This document shows, piece by piece, positions 1 through 8,060 of a stretch of DNA of 56,772 nt; positions within the stretch are counted from its first letter, which is position 1; each line of letters starts with the position of its first letter. The notes beneath the pieces were generated by a model. The model made no database searches, was not told the DNA's origin, and saw nothing but the letters and a program-made list of their open reading frames with translations. A program made the position numbers and the translations under genes. Origin of the DNA: an uncultured Pseudomonadota bacterium (GTDB taxonomy: Bacteria; Pseudomonadota; Alphaproteobacteria; UBA3830); NCBI GenBank assembly GCA_902771535.1, contig CACXWU010000007.1, forward strand, positions 1 through 56,772. The letters are read 5' to 3'.

Positions 1-51
1 CAGTGAGTCTCTCTCAAATGCCAGTACCCCTTCAATCTCTCATCGGTCTTC
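1..51 (+). repeat. Direct repeat, copy 1 (partner at 396-447)
   Basis: The first ~51 bases are nearly identical to 396-447 (start CAGTGAGTCTCTCTCAAATG), differing at a few positions inside the Ser-rich motif. Both copies code for the same peptide motif, so this is an internal repeat of the low-complexity gene, about 395 bp apart. Confidence 0.75.
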
Positions 52-451
52 TGTAGCAAAAGGAACACATCCTGAACCTGCTAATCTTATACCTTGGTCG
101 TCGCAAAACTCTTCAAGTGGACAAGACTATGCAGAAAATAATCGGATCGAGGGAAAAACTGGCACACTAGCTCTTCCGGCTCCTGATAATCGGACCGAAG
201 AGGGAAATAGCAGACTAGCTCTTCCAGCTCCCCAAGGCAATTCTGAAAACCAGAGACATCAGGTCGAGGAAGGAAATATCGAAAACTCCGAACCTTACTC
301 AAACGACAGCACTCCTTCGAGCTCTCGTCGGTCTTCTGATTCATCTAACAGCGATTCGGACCGAAACAGTGAGTCTCTAGCGATTCGGACCGAAACAGTG
401 AGTCTCTCTCAAATGCCAGTACCCCTTCGAGCTCTCGTCGGTCTTCCTTAA
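2..451 (+). pseudogene. Ser-rich low-complexity protein, 5' part, truncated by window edge and frameshifted
   Basis: An open frame enters from the left edge and runs to a TAA at 449-451. It encodes a Ser/Thr/Asn/Glu-rich, Cys-free product with a recurring motif of the form N-(A/D)-S-T-P-S-(I/S)-S-(R/H)-R-S-S, and no recognisable domain. The last ~15 codons before the stop are out of phase: removing one copy of the 29-bp tandem duplication at 350-407 joins this frame directly to the frame read at 475-1020, which has the same composition and motif. I read the two as one gene split by the duplication. The true start lies outside the window. Function unknown; the composition suggests a disordered surface or secreted protein, which is inference. 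Confidence 0.6.
350..407 (+). repeat. Perfect 29-bp tandem duplication causing a frameshift
   Basis: Units 350-378 and 379-407 are identical (each begins AGCGATTCGGACCGAAACAG). Since 29 = 3x9+2, the second unit shifts the frame and leads to the stop at 449-451. With one unit the reading continues in frame into the codons that include the ATG at 475. Confidence 0.9.
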
Positions 452-474
452 CCAACAGTGAATCTTCTGACAAC

Positions 475-1020
475 ATGAATGGGTATAATTACGACGACTA
501 TATGCGTGAAAGGAGAAACCTGGAGTATGAAGAAGCCCAGGGGCAGCAACAAGCCAGAGCTCAGCAAAAAGCAGAGCAACAAGCACAGGAACAGCCTCAA
601 GCTGAATCACAGAACACATCAGCACCTTCCTCAAACGACAGTACCCCTTCAATCTCTCGTCAGTCCTCAATTTCTTTTGACAGTAATAAATATCCAACCG
701 AAGAGGAAGAACCGAATGCAGATGCCACTGGTACGAAGAATGGAGAGCAAGAGACACGAAAAGATTCTGCGCCTTCGGAAAATAATAGAACTAACACAAA
801 TAGTTTTGGTCAGAATTTTCCCCGCCATTACAGAGAAGAATTTGGAGATTTCCCATCTTACGATCCGAGCAGTTCATCTTCTCGGCGGTCTTCTGTTTCG
901 TCAACCAACAGTAACACTGATCATCAGTCTGATAGCAGTAGTGAATCTTCGTCAAACAATGAAAATGGTTCTGGTTCGACTTTTTTGAATTATTACAATG
1001 ACTCATTATTCGACAACTAA
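475..1020 (+). CDS. Ser/Asn/Glu-rich low-complexity protein, 3' part of the broken gene
   Basis: Encodes 181 aa rich in Ser, Asn, Glu and Gln, with a Gln/Ala-rich helical stretch near residues 22-45 and then Ser-rich segments carrying the motifs STPSISRQSS and SSSSRRSSVSS. No Cys, no signal peptide and no membrane segment are visible. The frame is open upstream of this ATG back to 388 and matches the Ser-rich upstream frame once the 29-bp duplication is collapsed, so the ATG is probably internal to the ancestral gene; no Shine-Dalgarno is seen before it. RRSS-type sites resemble basophilic kinase sites, which is speculative. An intrinsic terminator follows at 1055. Confidence 0.55.
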   Translation: MNGYNYDDYMRERRNLEYEEAQGQQQARAQQKAEQQAQEQPQAESQNTSAPSSNDSTPSISRQSSISFDSNKYPTEEEEPNADATGTKNGEQETRKDSAPSENNRTNTNSFGQNFPRHYREEFGDFPSYDPSSSSSRRSSVSSTNSNTDHQSDSSSESSSNNENGSGSTFLNYYNDSLFDN

Positions 1021-1054
1021 ACATTGTTGTTCGACGCTTGTCTGAAAAAGAAGA

Positions 1055-1096
1055 AAAACAGCCCTCCATTGAAAAACAGTGGGGAGCTGTTTTTTT
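1055..1096 (+). terminator. Rho-independent terminator after the Ser-rich gene
   Basis: An inverted repeat pairs AAAACAGCCCTCC with GGGGAGCTGTTTT around a ~13-nt loop and is followed by a T tract, about 35 bp after the stop codon. Confidence 0.8.
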
Positions 1097-1172
1097 ATAA
1101 ACCGCACACACCCGATCTATCCGAACAACAATATCCTCCCCTATTTCGTATTCAAACAACCCATTTTCTCGA

Positions 1173-1200
1173 TTGACTTTTTGCACCGTCGTAGTATTTT
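1173..1200 (+). promoter_or_regulatory. Predicted sigma70-type promoter of tRNA-Ile2
   Basis: TTGACT (1173-1178), a 16-bp spacer and TATTTT (1195-1200) lie just before the tRNA 5' end at 1210. Confidence 0.5.
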
Positions 1201-1209
1201 ATTAGCAGT

Positions 1210-1285
1210 GGGCCTGTAGTTCAGCGGTTAGAGCCCCCCGCTCATAACGGGGTAGTCGTAAGTTCGAATCTTACCGGGCCCACCA
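1210..1285 (+). tRNA. tRNA-Ile2 (anticodon CAU, probably lysidine-modified)
   Basis: A 76-nt cloverleaf with encoded CCA. Acceptor GGGCCTG pairs with CGGGCCC, the TpsiC arm has GTTCGAATC, and the anticodon loop is CTCATAA. The CUCAUAA loop and GGGCCTG acceptor match the tRNA-Ile2 class rather than initiator or elongator Met, so C34 is expected to be converted to lysidine by TilS to read AUA. The D-arm is short. The Ile2 assignment is by resemblance; the CAU anticodon is certain. Confidence 0.85.
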
Positions 1286-1362
1286 TTCTGTATTCCCGCT
1301 TGAGGATTTACTAAAGTTTTGCATCGGATGATCAACTTTTTACTATTTCTGTGAAGCATCAG

Positions 1363-2151
1363 TTATAAAATAACTTCCCAAAAACGCTTTTTGATTTCCT
1401 CGGTGCTTCCGACTTTTTCTGCGATTGGTTTTATTTTATTCAACTCTTTTGTTGGGGAAGTGGAATACAAAAGTTTTTGATCTGCTTCGAAATGTATTCC
1501 GCTCAAAATAGCTTGACCTTTTCCGCATTTGCACCGTATTACTGCCGGTGAGTTATTTTCGTCCGCATATTCAGCCAAAACTTCTATGCCGTTTTGGTTG
1601 ATTTCATCTAAAACAAAGGTTGAACCTTCGTTGTGATACGAATAAAAAATACTTCCGTCGGTTAAAGATCTAACTTTCGCAGCACTTGCCCCATCTTCGC
1701 TGTCGTAAACATACGGTTTTAACATTGGACCGCGGGCAACTCCCGGAAAAAATGCAAGTTCTCTGTATTCATTGACCTCCAAACCCGTCCCCAACGCGAA
1801 TTCTACTTTTTTACAGCCAAAATATCCTCCGGCGCAAATGCCTATATACGTACCTCCGTTTTCCACGAACTTTTTTATGTTGCGACAACCTGTACCTTTT
1901 AGCTTTTCATGATAAGGACAATCTGCACCGCCCGGGATAACAATTTTATCGTATTGAGTCATCCATTCGAGATTATTAATTAGGAAATCGGCATTTACAT
2001 TTTTTACCTTATCCCCTCTGTTTTTGAAAAAAATCGACACCCATTGTAGACTGGACCAATCTACTCCATTGTCGTTGTACACAAGAATATTAGCCCCGAA
2101 TGTCGGAAGAAATATCAATAAAGTTATAATCGTCCAAAAACACTTAATCAT
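1363..2151 (-). CDS. Signal-peptide-bearing BPL_N-domain protein (class I glutamine amidotransferase-like)
   Basis: 262 aa. Residues 1-19 form a signal peptide (cleavage near FGA-N), followed by a full domain of the biotin-protein-ligase N-terminal family: LVYNDNGVDW, IPGGADCPYH, GICAGGYFG with the nucleophile-position Cys106, RELAFFPGVARGP, and a C-terminal GIHFEAD. In fungi this domain is fused to biotin protein ligase; here it stands alone and carries an export signal, so it cannot be assumed to work in biotinylation. The fold belongs to the DJ-1/GATase superfamily. It lies between tRNA-Ile2 and a divergent transporter gene. Substrate unknown; an exported hydrolase or amidase acting outside the cytoplasm is inferred. 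Confidence 0.8.
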   Translation of the reverse strand: MIKCFWTIITLLIFLPTFGANILVYNDNGVDWSSLQWVSIFFKNRGDKVKNVNADFLINNLEWMTQYDKIVIPGGADCPYHEKLKGTGCRNIKKFVENGGTYIGICAGGYFGCKKVEFALGTGLEVNEYRELAFFPGVARGPMLKPYVYDSEDGASAAKVRSLTDGSIFYSYHNEGSTFVLDEINQNGIEVLAEYADENNSPAVIRCKCGKGQAILSGIHFEADQKLLYSTSPTKELNKIKPIAEKVGSTEEIKKRFWEVIL

Positions 2152-2273
2152 CAGCTCTCCTGTTTAATGTTTTCATGATGAAGCAGGATTGTACAACAAA
2201 ATCGGATGGATAGACATTGGCATCATGCAGATTTTTCCCTATAATCCGCTCGAGTTGACCTAAAACGGAGGAC

Positions 2274-3548
2274 ATGAAAATGAATTGTTATAAAAACACA
2301 TTTGTTGTTAGTCTGGGTACGCTGCTTGAGTGGGCAGAATTTACGTTTTTCGCGTACATGGCCGACTATCTGTCGCAGATATTTTTTCCTGCGGATAACC
2401 CAGATCTCGCTCGCTTGAAGATCTACGGAGTTTTTGCCGCAAGCTATTTTATGAGGCCTGCCGGAGCGATATTTTTCGGACATATCGGAGATAAATACGG
2501 TCGAAAGCCTCCGATGATTGCCTCGCTCTTGATTATGTCCATGGCGACATTTGCGATAGGTATTCTGCCGACATATGAATATTTAGGAACGATTTCGTCT
2601 GTCCTACTCGTTATCTTCAGAATGATTCAAGGTTTCGCCGTTGGAGGAGAATTCAACGGAGCTACGGTAATATTAACGGAACACGACAAAAAGCATCCGT
2701 TCCTGGCGGGATCATGGACATCTTTCGCATCTGCTGCAGGTATGGTCGTCGGAGGAATAATGGCCACCACCGTAACAAAATTCGATCCTGCCGCCAGCTT
2801 GGGTTTTTGGAGAATTCCGTTTCTGTTGAGTTCGATATTAGCGGTCATTTCGATATATCTGCGTAAGGATATGCAGGAAACAGAAGACTTTCGCGTTGCG
2901 AAAGCCAACAATTCTCTTTTTAAATTTCCGATAATCGCAGCCTGGAAACATAACAAAGTCGGATTGCTATGCACGGCGTTTTTTTCGATGTTTGTATCAG
3001 TATATGTGTACACGGGAAATATCTATTTCAAAACCATCGCCGTAAATATCGGCCATCTCGCGCAAGATCAGGCGGCCTTTGCCATAACTGTCGGAGTCGG
3101 ATTTAACACGTTGCTAATTCCGATTTTTGCAGTCTTTGCAGACAGAAATAACGGATACAAACTGTGCAAAATCGGATTGCTGGGAGCTTTGTTCCTCAGC
3201 CCTGTCATAATGTATTTGGCAAGCAGCGGAAATTTCCGTTATGCCGTAGCGGGACAATTGATATACGGTCTGATCGACGCAATAGTTTCGGCAACATTTT
3301 TCACAATCATGGTGAAATGTTTTAAAACAGGCACTAAGTACAGCGGAACAAGTTTTGCCTGGTCAATCACGACGGCCATTTTCGGAGGAACGGCTCTTAT
3401 CGCGAACGAATTTCTGATACATCAAACGCAGACAATACTCAGCAACGGCTTGTATATGTCGGCATGCGCTCTTTTGTGTTTCATGGTCGTCAGGAAGATA
3501 AAATATACGGAAGACGAAGTCAAAACTTCACTCCCGCGTGCCGCATAA
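2274..3548 (+). CDS. MFS transporter of the metabolite:H+ symporter (ProP/MHS-like) family
   Basis: 424 aa, about 12 membrane segments. The MHS hallmarks are visible: WAEFTFFAY in helix 1, RPAGAIFFGHIGDKYGRK (the MFS loop 2-3 motif, residues ~62-80) and RMIQGFAVGGEFNGA in helix 4. Such proteins import organic acids, osmolytes or amino acids with protons across the inner membrane, fitting uptake of host metabolites. A GGAGG Shine-Dalgarno sits 5 nt before the ATG. A second ATG two codons later is also possible. The exact substrate cannot be read from sequence. Transcribed away from the BPL_N gene and ends at a hairpin shared with the convergent exporter gene. Confidence 0.85.
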   Translation: MKMNCYKNTFVVSLGTLLEWAEFTFFAYMADYLSQIFFPADNPDLARLKIYGVFAASYFMRPAGAIFFGHIGDKYGRKPPMIASLLIMSMATFAIGILPTYEYLGTISSVLLVIFRMIQGFAVGGEFNGATVILTEHDKKHPFLAGSWTSFASAAGMVVGGIMATTVTKFDPAASLGFWRIPFLLSSILAVISIYLRKDMQETEDFRVAKANNSLFKFPIIAAWKHNKVGLLCTAFFSMFVSVYVYTGNIYFKTIAVNIGHLAQDQAAFAITVGVGFNTLLIPIFAVFADRNNGYKLCKIGLLGALFLSPVIMYLASSGNFRYAVAGQLIYGLIDAIVSATFFTIMVKCFKTGTKYSGTSFAWSITTAIFGGTALIANEFLIHQTQTILSNGLYMSACALLCFMVVRKIKYTEDEVKTSLPRAA

Positions 3549-3570
3549 TCAAAAAACAAGAGAAAATAGA

Positions 3571-3589
3571 GGGGAGTTTTAAACTCCCC
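3571..3589. terminator. Hairpin between convergent genes
   Basis: A near-perfect palindrome (GGGGAGTTTTAAACTCCCC) lies between the transporter gene and the convergent exporter gene. The T-rich tail is on the minus-strand side, so it probably ends leftward transcription. Confidence 0.55.
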
Positions 3590-3626
3590 CAAGAAGAAAT
3601 TGAATATCTTTTCAAAAATGCGAACG

Positions 3627-4391
3627 CTACGAGAAACAAAGCAATTTCAGTGATATCATCACCACAATCGCCTCAAAGATTTTTTCCACTAATCCCTCGC
3701 CTTTCTTGATACTGTAAATAGCTCCAAGATAGGTTCCGAACAACGAGGCAACGGCTAGAATGATTCCGTAATGCCAATGGACCGCACCGGCATTAGAGTA
3801 AATCATCAAAGATATTGTTGTTATGAAAAATGAAATAATAACTCGAGTGCCGGCGGCGACTATGAAATTCATTCCGAAAAACAGTGTTAGTGTGTACACG
3901 AGTAATACTCCTTGACCGCCGAAAGCACCTCCGATTCCCCCGGTTACGAAGAACATGAAGTAACCTAAACACTTTTTCCACCCTGAAAGGGCAGTTTTCT
4001 CCCTTTGGTTGCTTTTTGAACAGCTCTTTTTGAGAAAAGACACAATCAAAAGGAGCAGCATCAAGAATCCCATAACTTTTTTTGCAAGCTCTTCAGAAAT
4101 TAACAAAAGCATATTTGATCCGAAATAAGCGCCGATACAGGCAATTAATGATCCTATTACCCCCATCCTGTAATCGATTTTTTTATGTTTCGAAAACCCG
4201 AAAAACGCCCCGACCATGGAAAAGAAAGCACTGAATCGGGTTGTAGCAACGGCCACATGCACCGGAAAACCGAGAAAAATACATAATGGTATGGTAAACA
4301 TTGCACTTCCGCCAGTACTTGCTCCGACAAATGTAACAAAAAAAGTAACCGCGAATATAATAACAGCTTTAAAAAAAGAAAAATCTAACAT
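3627..4391 (-). CDS. TauE/SafE-family membrane exporter
   Basis: 254 aa with about 7-8 membrane segments. The N-terminal GASTGGSAMFTIPL and a second half-repeat with GGIGGAFGGQGVLLVYTL show the duplicated TauE/SafE architecture, a family linked to export of sulfite or sulfo-organic anions and other small organic anions. Its ATG lies inside the 3' end of the upstream citrate-synthase-like gene (7-nt overlap, 4385-4391), so the two are very likely translationally coupled. This pairing suggests transport of that enzyme's product or a related carboxylate; that is inference. Confidence 0.8.
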   Translation of the reverse strand: MLDFSFFKAVIIFAVTFFVTFVGASTGGSAMFTIPLCIFLGFPVHVAVATTRFSAFFSMVGAFFGFSKHKKIDYRMGVIGSLIACIGAYFGSNMLLLISEELAKKVMGFLMLLLLIVSFLKKSCSKSNQREKTALSGWKKCLGYFMFFVTGGIGGAFGGQGVLLVYTLTLFFGMNFIVAAGTRVIISFFITTISLMIYSNAGAVHWHYGIILAVASLFGTYLGAIYSIKKGEGLVEKIFEAIVVMISLKLLCFS

Positions 4392-5518
4392 ACTGCCTCT
4401 TTTGTTATTACGGGAGAACCTTTCTGATTCATAAGACCGTAACTGATAAGCCCCGTTGCCCTGCTAAGAGCGGTAAACAGAGGAATAAGCTCCAAAAAAT
4501 CCTCAACCACTGCCGATCGACAGAAGTTATTATACAGATAGATACTCCAATAACCATCGGAATTTATCGGTAAATATATTTTTTCGCAGCATCCCTTTTT
4601 ATGTAGCATACCTTGTCCGCATATCTCTCTGCTTAAATTCAGTATGTTCAAAAGGTCTGGTGGGCATTTCTGGGCCTTTATTGCCCTTTGAATCAATTTT
4701 ATTCGCGGATCTATAAAAGGTTCCGGTCCCTTGAAAAAATAATGACCGAATCCGTATAGCAAATTGCCTTTTTCCAATTCGCTCTGAAAAAAATCTTTTA
4801 TGATATTTTTGCATCTTCTCATCGATGTAATACTGCCACAATCTACTTCATGTTTTACCAAAATTGATTTCAGAATCAGCAAATTTTTAAGTATTTGTAT
4901 ACATGAGGAAGTATGTTTCAGTCCACTCATTGCCCCGATTGCTGCACTTAAAGAAGAGGCCATTGTCGTTTCCAGAGAACGATTAAAGACAAAAGCTGCC
5001 TCGGAAGGCGTATTGCCGGCATCCATCCATGCTATCATTATTTTTTCAAATAAAGTATCTTCGGGAAATTTTATAAGTTTTTGAAAATTCTGAATGAGTC
5101 CCTTCGACATATCAAGTTTTAATTCAGTCGGATTATGTAATCGTTTGTTAATGATGCTAATCACAAATGCAAATATTATGCCAACTATCACGAAAGGATC
5201 TGTATTTTGGTCGATTTTCAACTTCAAAACCAAATCCTGAAAAGACAGCATTGGCGCTGCACGCAACTTTGCATCAGAAACTATATCTATTCCCTTATTA
5301 AATCCTTCGTTTATCTTCGTTTTGCAAAAAGCAAGATCGTCTGCACCCGGAAAATAATTGTAAAATAAGAAAAACAATACTTCTTCATAACTTTTTGAAA
5401 TTAAACCACTTTGATAATCAAGTACATCAACTCCTTTCATTTGGATACGAAATCCATTATTATTCTTATACACAAATGTCATATCCTCGAAAGGAATTTT
5501 TATTGTCAATTTTTCCAT
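4385..5518 (-). CDS. Divergent citrate-synthase-fold enzyme
   Basis: 377 aa, close to the length of short citrate synthases. Family landmarks remain: the His of the GPLHGGA motif (AIGAMSGLKHTSS, His202), GFGHYFFKGPEPFIDPR with His259 and Arg272, an Asp at the catalytic position (PINSDGYWS, Asp321) and the C-terminal SRATG. The usual HExN-A-S segment is replaced by DAGNTPSEA, losing a conserved oxaloacetate-binding His, and the first ~60 residues are unlike ordinary citrate synthase. I infer a citrate-synthase superfamily acyltransferase, possibly with another 2-oxoacid substrate, or a decaying enzyme. It precedes and overlaps the TauE-like gene. ATG start with GGAGG upstream. Confidence 0.7.
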   Translation of the reverse strand: MEKLTIKIPFEDMTFVYKNNNGFRIQMKGVDVLDYQSGLISKSYEEVLFFLFYNYFPGADDLAFCKTKINEGFNKGIDIVSDAKLRAAPMLSFQDLVLKLKIDQNTDPFVIVGIIFAFVISIINKRLHNPTELKLDMSKGLIQNFQKLIKFPEDTLFEKIMIAWMDAGNTPSEAAFVFNRSLETTMASSLSAAIGAMSGLKHTSSCIQILKNLLILKSILVKHEVDCGSITSMRRCKNIIKDFFQSELEKGNLLYGFGHYFFKGPEPFIDPRIKLIQRAIKAQKCPPDLLNILNLSREICGQGMLHKKGCCEKIYLPINSDGYWSIYLYNNFCRSAVVEDFLELIPLFTALSRATGLISYGLMNQKGSPVITKEAVC

Positions 5519-5611
5519 ACCAATCCTCCAATTTTCGGAACCAACTTCCGGCCGCGCTTATTTTGGATATTCTCGCTAATTTCCGCTAAATCCGAATCAA
5601 CTATTACGTTT

Positions 5612-5740
5612 TTACAATTTTTTGAAATTTCTCAATTGCATCGATAGATTATCTCGCCTAATTGAAATCAATATCCCTTCATTTATACCTTCATAAACAA
5701 AAATTGCATTTGCAACTGAGTATATCGCTACCTTTTTCAT
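5612..5740 (-). CDS. Possible small or decayed ORF (42 aa) upstream of the citrate-synthase-like gene
   Basis: A strong Shine-Dalgarno (AGGGGG, 7-nt spacing) precedes an ATG encoding MKKVAIYSVANAIFVYEG and further residues up to TAA at 5612-5614. Beyond the stop, two short open stretches in other frames run through A-rich tracts to the next gene, including VDSDLAEISENIQNKRG. The pattern fits a small gene broken by indels, or chance. No family recognised. Confidence 0.3.
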   Translation of the reverse strand: MKKVAIYSVANAIFVYEGINEGILISIRRDNLSMQLRNFKKL

Positions 5741-6379
5741 GTAAATTCCCCCTGAACCTAAATTTTCCATCACACATTTTTAATCAAACGTTAATTGCCT
5801 TTCTTTTTGTTTCTTACTTTCGATATCCGCAGGTTTTAATTACCATAAATAAATATATATTTGCAACAAAATATTTTTCAAATTTTAATATTTTCTATTT
5901 AAAATCAATAAATTAAGATGTTTTTGACATAACCCCCCCTTCGCATTTTCGTTATGCGATTCGAAAAAATGTATCATCCGCTTTCAGTGAAAACTCTCGT
6001 TCATATGTTCGTAGATTGATAAAATAACTGCATATTTATTAAATTATTTTTATTCAATAAAAAGACATTAGTTCCTCCATATTTGCAACACGCTCCCTAC
6101 CCAAAAGAATCACTCTTTCGGGTACAAAACACCTAAAACACAAATACTACAAAAACTAATGGGAACAATTTAACAATCTATCTCAAACTTGTATATAGTC
6201 ATTGTTAATATTTATTAATATTTTATTATATCTTACGATTCCTGCTTTTATTTAAAACAGATATGAAAACAATCCTATATGCGTTAGATGAATGTTTATC
6301 AAACTCAAATTAATTTACCCCGAAGCTAGTTTTACAATAAATACAAAATTTAACTAAATATTAAACTTTATATTCTAAA
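5741..6379. other. AT-rich intergenic stretch without a supported gene
   Basis: About 640 bp of very AT-rich DNA between the leftward small ORF and the patatin gene. Open stretches here are low-complexity (Ser/Leu/Phe/Ile/Asn-rich) and lack ribosome binding sites. A C7 tract lies near 5932 and a weak hairpin (CGCAT...ATGCG) near 5942-5958. Promoters for both flanking operons presumably lie here but none stands out. Confidence 0.6.
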
Positions 6380-6409
6380 ATGAACGAAGATATTAATTGG
6401 AGAGTTTAT

Positions 6410-7462
6410 ATGACTGAAAATAATCAAGAGAAGAAAAAGCCGATGAAGAAGGTAGCTATAGCCATGCAAGGCGGAGGAGCACACGGAGCGTTTGCATGGG
6501 GAGTCATGGACAGATTGCTGGAGGAAGACGATTTATACTTTGAAGGTGCTTCCGGAACCAGCGCCGGCGGAATGAATGCGGCGTCACTCATAGACGGAGT
6601 TATTCACGGAGGCAATGCCGGAGCGAGAGCTAAGTTGAATGATTACTGGAAAGGTATGGCGGAGTTGTCTAAAAATATTTCTCCTTACCAACTAAATCCA
6701 ATAGATAAATTTAACAAATACTACAATCTGGATCGTTCTCCTGGACCTCTGATGATGAATTTTTTGGGAGAGTTTTTGTCTCCGTACCAAATGAATCCAT
6801 TGAATTACAACCCTTTTGAGGATTATTTGCGCGATTTCTTTGATTTTGAGGCAGTCAGCCAAAACAAAGAACACAAGATTTTCTTGGGAGCGACTCACGT
6901 AAAAACGGGTAAAATCAAGATTTTTTCCAATAAAGAATTTTGCCCAGATGCGTTGATGGCGTCTGCATGTTTGCCGTTCATGTATCAAGCTGTAAGAGTG
7001 AACGGAGAATATTACTGGGACGGTGGTTATATCTCCAACCCGGCGATTTTCCCTCTGATAGACAACTGTGAGACAACAGACATTATTCTGATCCAGTTGA
7101 CGAGAACTCACTGTTTAGAAATTCCTAAAACAAAGGCAGAAATTACAGACAGATATAAAGAAATTACCTACAATAACTGTCTTGTCCGAGAAATGAGAGC
7201 GATTTATCTAATCACTAATATGATAGATAAAGGCATTATTAAGGATCCTTCCGTGAAAAGAATGAATATCCATTTGATAAAGAATGAAGATGCCTTCCGC
7301 GGATTGAATTTAACCAGCGCTCTGAACACCGACTGGGATTTTCTGCAGATGCTGAAGGAAGCAGGAAGATCAACAGCGGACAATTGGTTGAAAGCCCATA
7401 AGGAAAAAATCGGAACGAAACAACACTCCATTGATGAGGAAGTGTTTAGTAATTTCGAATAG
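6410..7462 (+). CDS. Patatin-like phospholipase
   Basis: 350 aa from the chosen ATG, which follows GGAGAG by 7 nt; an in-frame ATG at 6380 has no such site. Family motifs: the oxyanion loop QGGGAHGAF (residues ~20-28), the nucleophile elbow GTSAG with Ser51, and the dyad Asp in WDGGYISNP (Asp204). Patatins are Ser-Asp phospholipase A/acyl hydrolases; in intracellular Alphaproteobacteria relatives act on host membranes for escape or nutrient gain, but no signal peptide is visible, so export would need another route. Monocistronic, with its own terminator. Confidence 0.88.
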   Translation: MTENNQEKKKPMKKVAIAMQGGGAHGAFAWGVMDRLLEEDDLYFEGASGTSAGGMNAASLIDGVIHGGNAGARAKLNDYWKGMAELSKNISPYQLNPIDKFNKYYNLDRSPGPLMMNFLGEFLSPYQMNPLNYNPFEDYLRDFFDFEAVSQNKEHKIFLGATHVKTGKIKIFSNKEFCPDALMASACLPFMYQAVRVNGEYYWDGGYISNPAIFPLIDNCETTDIILIQLTRTHCLEIPKTKAEITDRYKEITYNNCLVREMRAIYLITNMIDKGIIKDPSVKRMNIHLIKNEDAFRGLNLTSALNTDWDFLQMLKEAGRSTADNWLKAHKEKIGTKQHSIDEEVFSNFE

Positions 7463-7493
7463 AAAATAAGCCGATAATTCAATATCTACTGAG

Positions 7494-7532
7494 ACAGGTC
7501 TTCTTTCGCAGAGACCTGTTTTAGTTTTTTTT
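7494..7532 (+). terminator. Rho-independent terminator of the patatin gene
   Basis: Stem ACAGGTCT/AGACCTGT with an 8-10 nt loop, followed by a T-rich tail with eight consecutive Ts. Confidence 0.85.
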
Positions 7533-7534
7533 GG

Positions 7535-8025
7535 ATCCATCCCATCATCACGGTGAAATATTTTTAAAACAATAACATATCTTGTCTATTGAAATTGAAA
7601 CAAAAAACACGGATTCAAGCAATCTCTATAAATACGGTTATGCATTTTGTTTATCTTGCAGATATTTTTATGATGTTTTCATGAAATTTTTTATCTTAAT
7701 TATTATAACATGTTGTTTTTTTCAGTATTTTGACATTTCTACCGATATCAAATTAAGCATAATTTCAGGATTCTTTATTTAAACTTAAGACTGCAACCAT
7801 TTGAAAGAATTGTTCGGATATATAACAATTCACAAAAAAGTCTTTCTTTTTACATTACATTATCTATAACGAATCACTACACTTTTCACTTGATTCACTA
7901 AACGAACAGACCGCAAGGACAGGGAAATTTGTAAAACTAACTACCCTCTATGACCACAAAACTAACTAAAACTTAACAAACTCTTCCCTTGTCTAAAATA
8001 AGGGAGAAACAAAAACCTGGAAACG
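7535..8025. other. Gene-poor AT-rich stretch between patatin and Flp pilin genes
   Basis: About 490 bp with no supported gene. A 66-codon frame at 7582-7782 starts at TTG with no ribosome binding site and is Phe/Ile/Cys-rich, most likely chance. A short hairpin (TCCCTT...AAGGGA, ~7985-8005) lies near the right end. Confidence 0.5.
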
Positions 8026-8054
8026 GCTTTGTATAGAAATTTTCTATACAAAGC
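8026..8054 (-). terminator. Perfect 14-bp hairpin downstream of the Flp pilin gene
   Basis: GCTTTGTATAGAAA and its exact complement flank one central base, 6 bp after the pilin stop codon. No clean T tract follows directly, so it may act as an mRNA 3'-end stabiliser as well as a terminator. Confidence 0.6.
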
Positions 8055-8060
8055 GAATCG

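Noticed and set aside
87-757. Two minus-strand frames across the Ser-rich gene
   Set aside because: They are antisense to the repetitive Ser codons and contain the reversed repeats; no start signals.
5662-5916. 84-codon plus-strand frame in the AT-rich gap
   Set aside because: Low-complexity Leu/Phe/Ser/Asn composition with no ribosome binding site; overlaps a better-supported small frame on the other strand.
5741-6379. CRISPR array or replication origin in the AT-rich gap
   Set aside because: No regularly spaced direct repeats and no cluster of DnaA-box-like sequences were found.
7582-7782. 66-codon frame encoding a hydrophobic peptide
   Set aside because: TTG start, no Shine-Dalgarno, Phe/Ile-rich as expected from AT-rich DNA by chance.
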